6,615 nt of DNA from an uncultured Alphaproteobacteria bacterium (GTDB lineage Bacteria; Pseudomonadota; Alphaproteobacteria; Rhizobiales; Hyphomicrobiaceae). The stretch is taken from positions 1 through 6,615 of the forward strand of contig CALFEM010000071.1 of the NCBI GenBank assembly GCA_937950105.1, in the 5' to 3' direction. This document shows positions 6,317 to 6,615 of this stretch, piece after piece (the first letter of the stretch is position 1; each line of letters begins with the position of its first letter). The notes under the pieces are model-generated. The model saw nothing but the letters and a program-made list of their open reading frames with translations. It made no database searches and had not been told where the DNA came from. The translations under genes were made by a program, and so were the position numbers.

Positions 6317-6362
6317 GGGCTCGAACGGCGCCGGTCACGGCCGGCATGCGCCCGAGGAGCCC
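6317..6362 (+). promoter_or_regulatory. Putative expression platform: hairpin covering the gcvT ribosome binding site
   Basis: GGGCTC (6317-6322), immediately after aptamer 2 P1, is exactly complementary to GAGCCC (6357-6362), which includes half of the gcvT Shine-Dalgarno. Inside it, GCCGG (6330-6334) pairs with CCGGC (6341-6345) around a TCACGG loop, and GGC (6327-6329) can pair with GCC (6350-6352). CTCG (6320-6323) could instead pair with CGAG (6353-6356), again hiding the site. No T-run follows, so translational rather than termination control is inferred. How P1 formation would open the stem is not obvious, since P1 abuts rather than overlaps it. Confidence 0.5.
6354..6359 (+). promoter_or_regulatory. 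Ribosome binding site of gcvT
   Basis: GAGGAG, seven bases before the ATG at 6367-6369. It fixes the gcvT start and is the element the preceding hairpin can mask. Confidence 0.75.
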
Positions 6363-6366
6363 GACC

Positions 6367-6615
6367 ATGAGCAACGCCCCTGCCGATACCGCCCAGCCGT
6401 TGAAGCGCACGCCGCTCTACGAGCAACACGTCGCGCTCGGCGCCAAGATGGTGCCGTTCGCCGGCTACGAGATGCCCGTGCAGTACCCGCAGGGCGTTCT
6501 GAAAGAACACCTGTGGACGCGCGAGAAGGCGGGCCTGTTCGACGTCTCGCACATGGGCCAGGCGCACCTCGTCTCGGCCGACAAGCGCTTCGAAACGGTG
6601 GCAGCGTTCCTTGAG
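6367..6615 (+). CDS. gcvT: Glycine cleavage system T protein (aminomethyltransferase), N-terminal part only
   Basis: The first 83 residues of the tetrahydrofolate-dependent aminomethyltransferase. It takes the methylamine group from lipoylated GcvH and releases ammonia and methylene-THF in the cytoplasm. [52 protein letters not shown] (14-65) is a close match to the family's N-terminal folate-binding region. The first 13 residues (Ala/Pro-rich) are a variable leader. The ATG at 6367 is supported by GAGGAG seven bases upstream and by the riboswitch directly before it. The frame runs open off the window edge with no defect. In relatives gcvH and gcvP follow in one operon, but they lie outside this window. 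Expression is expected to rise with glycine through the upstream riboswitch. Confidence 0.96.
   Translation, partial: MSNAPADTAQPLKRTPLYEQHVALGAKMVPFAGYEMPVQYPQGVLKEHLWTREKAGLFDVSHMGQAHLVSADKRFETVAAFLE

Noticed and set aside
6298..6567. Minus-strand 89-codon frame opposite the gcvT start
   Set aside because: Overlaps the riboswitch end and the highly conserved GcvT N-terminus; composition is that of a shadow frame.

Overview
The window reads as ordinary chromosomal DNA from a GC-rich alphaproteobacterium, probably of the Hyphomicrobiales (Rhizobiales). This rests on high GC with strong third-position GC, the style of the GcvT, ThiE and HemH proteins, a tandem glycine riboswitch ahead of gcvT, and a roughly 60-bp imperfect palindrome resembling the dispersed 'CTAGAGCA...GAACCGGTTTTCCG...' elements I recall from Bradyrhizobium and Rhodopseudomonas relatives. 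The taxonomic call is an inference; no rRNA or other decisive marker is present.

Layout: five genes run leftward on the minus strand. From the right they are a multipass ArnT/PMT-like glycosyltransferase (5899-4106), thiG (4036-3194), thiE (3194-2541, sharing one base with the thiG stop), a CHAD-domain protein (2355-1321) and the ferrochelatase gene hemH (1126-74). A 467-bp gene-free stretch (5900-6366) separates them from the divergent gcvT, of which only the first 83 codons lie inside the window. That stretch holds a cluster of perfect short inverted repeats (5951-6094), a plausible promoter, a complete two-aptamer glycine riboswitch and a hairpin that can cover the gcvT ribosome binding site.

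Functionally, thiG and thiE encode two steps of thiamine synthesis: making the thiazole and joining it to the pyrimidine. Their usual partners thiO, thiS and thiC are not next to them, and no THI-box is visible. HemH inserts iron in the last step of haem synthesis. GcvT is the aminomethyltransferase of the glycine cleavage system and is evidently controlled by glycine through the riboswitch. The CHAD protein probably binds polyphosphate, and the membrane glycosyltransferase has no visible substrate assignment. No mobile element, CRISPR array, tRNA or rRNA was seen. The most rewarding parts for a second look are the riboswitch with its non-consensus second aptamer and apparent translational expression platform, and the palindrome cluster just upstream of it.
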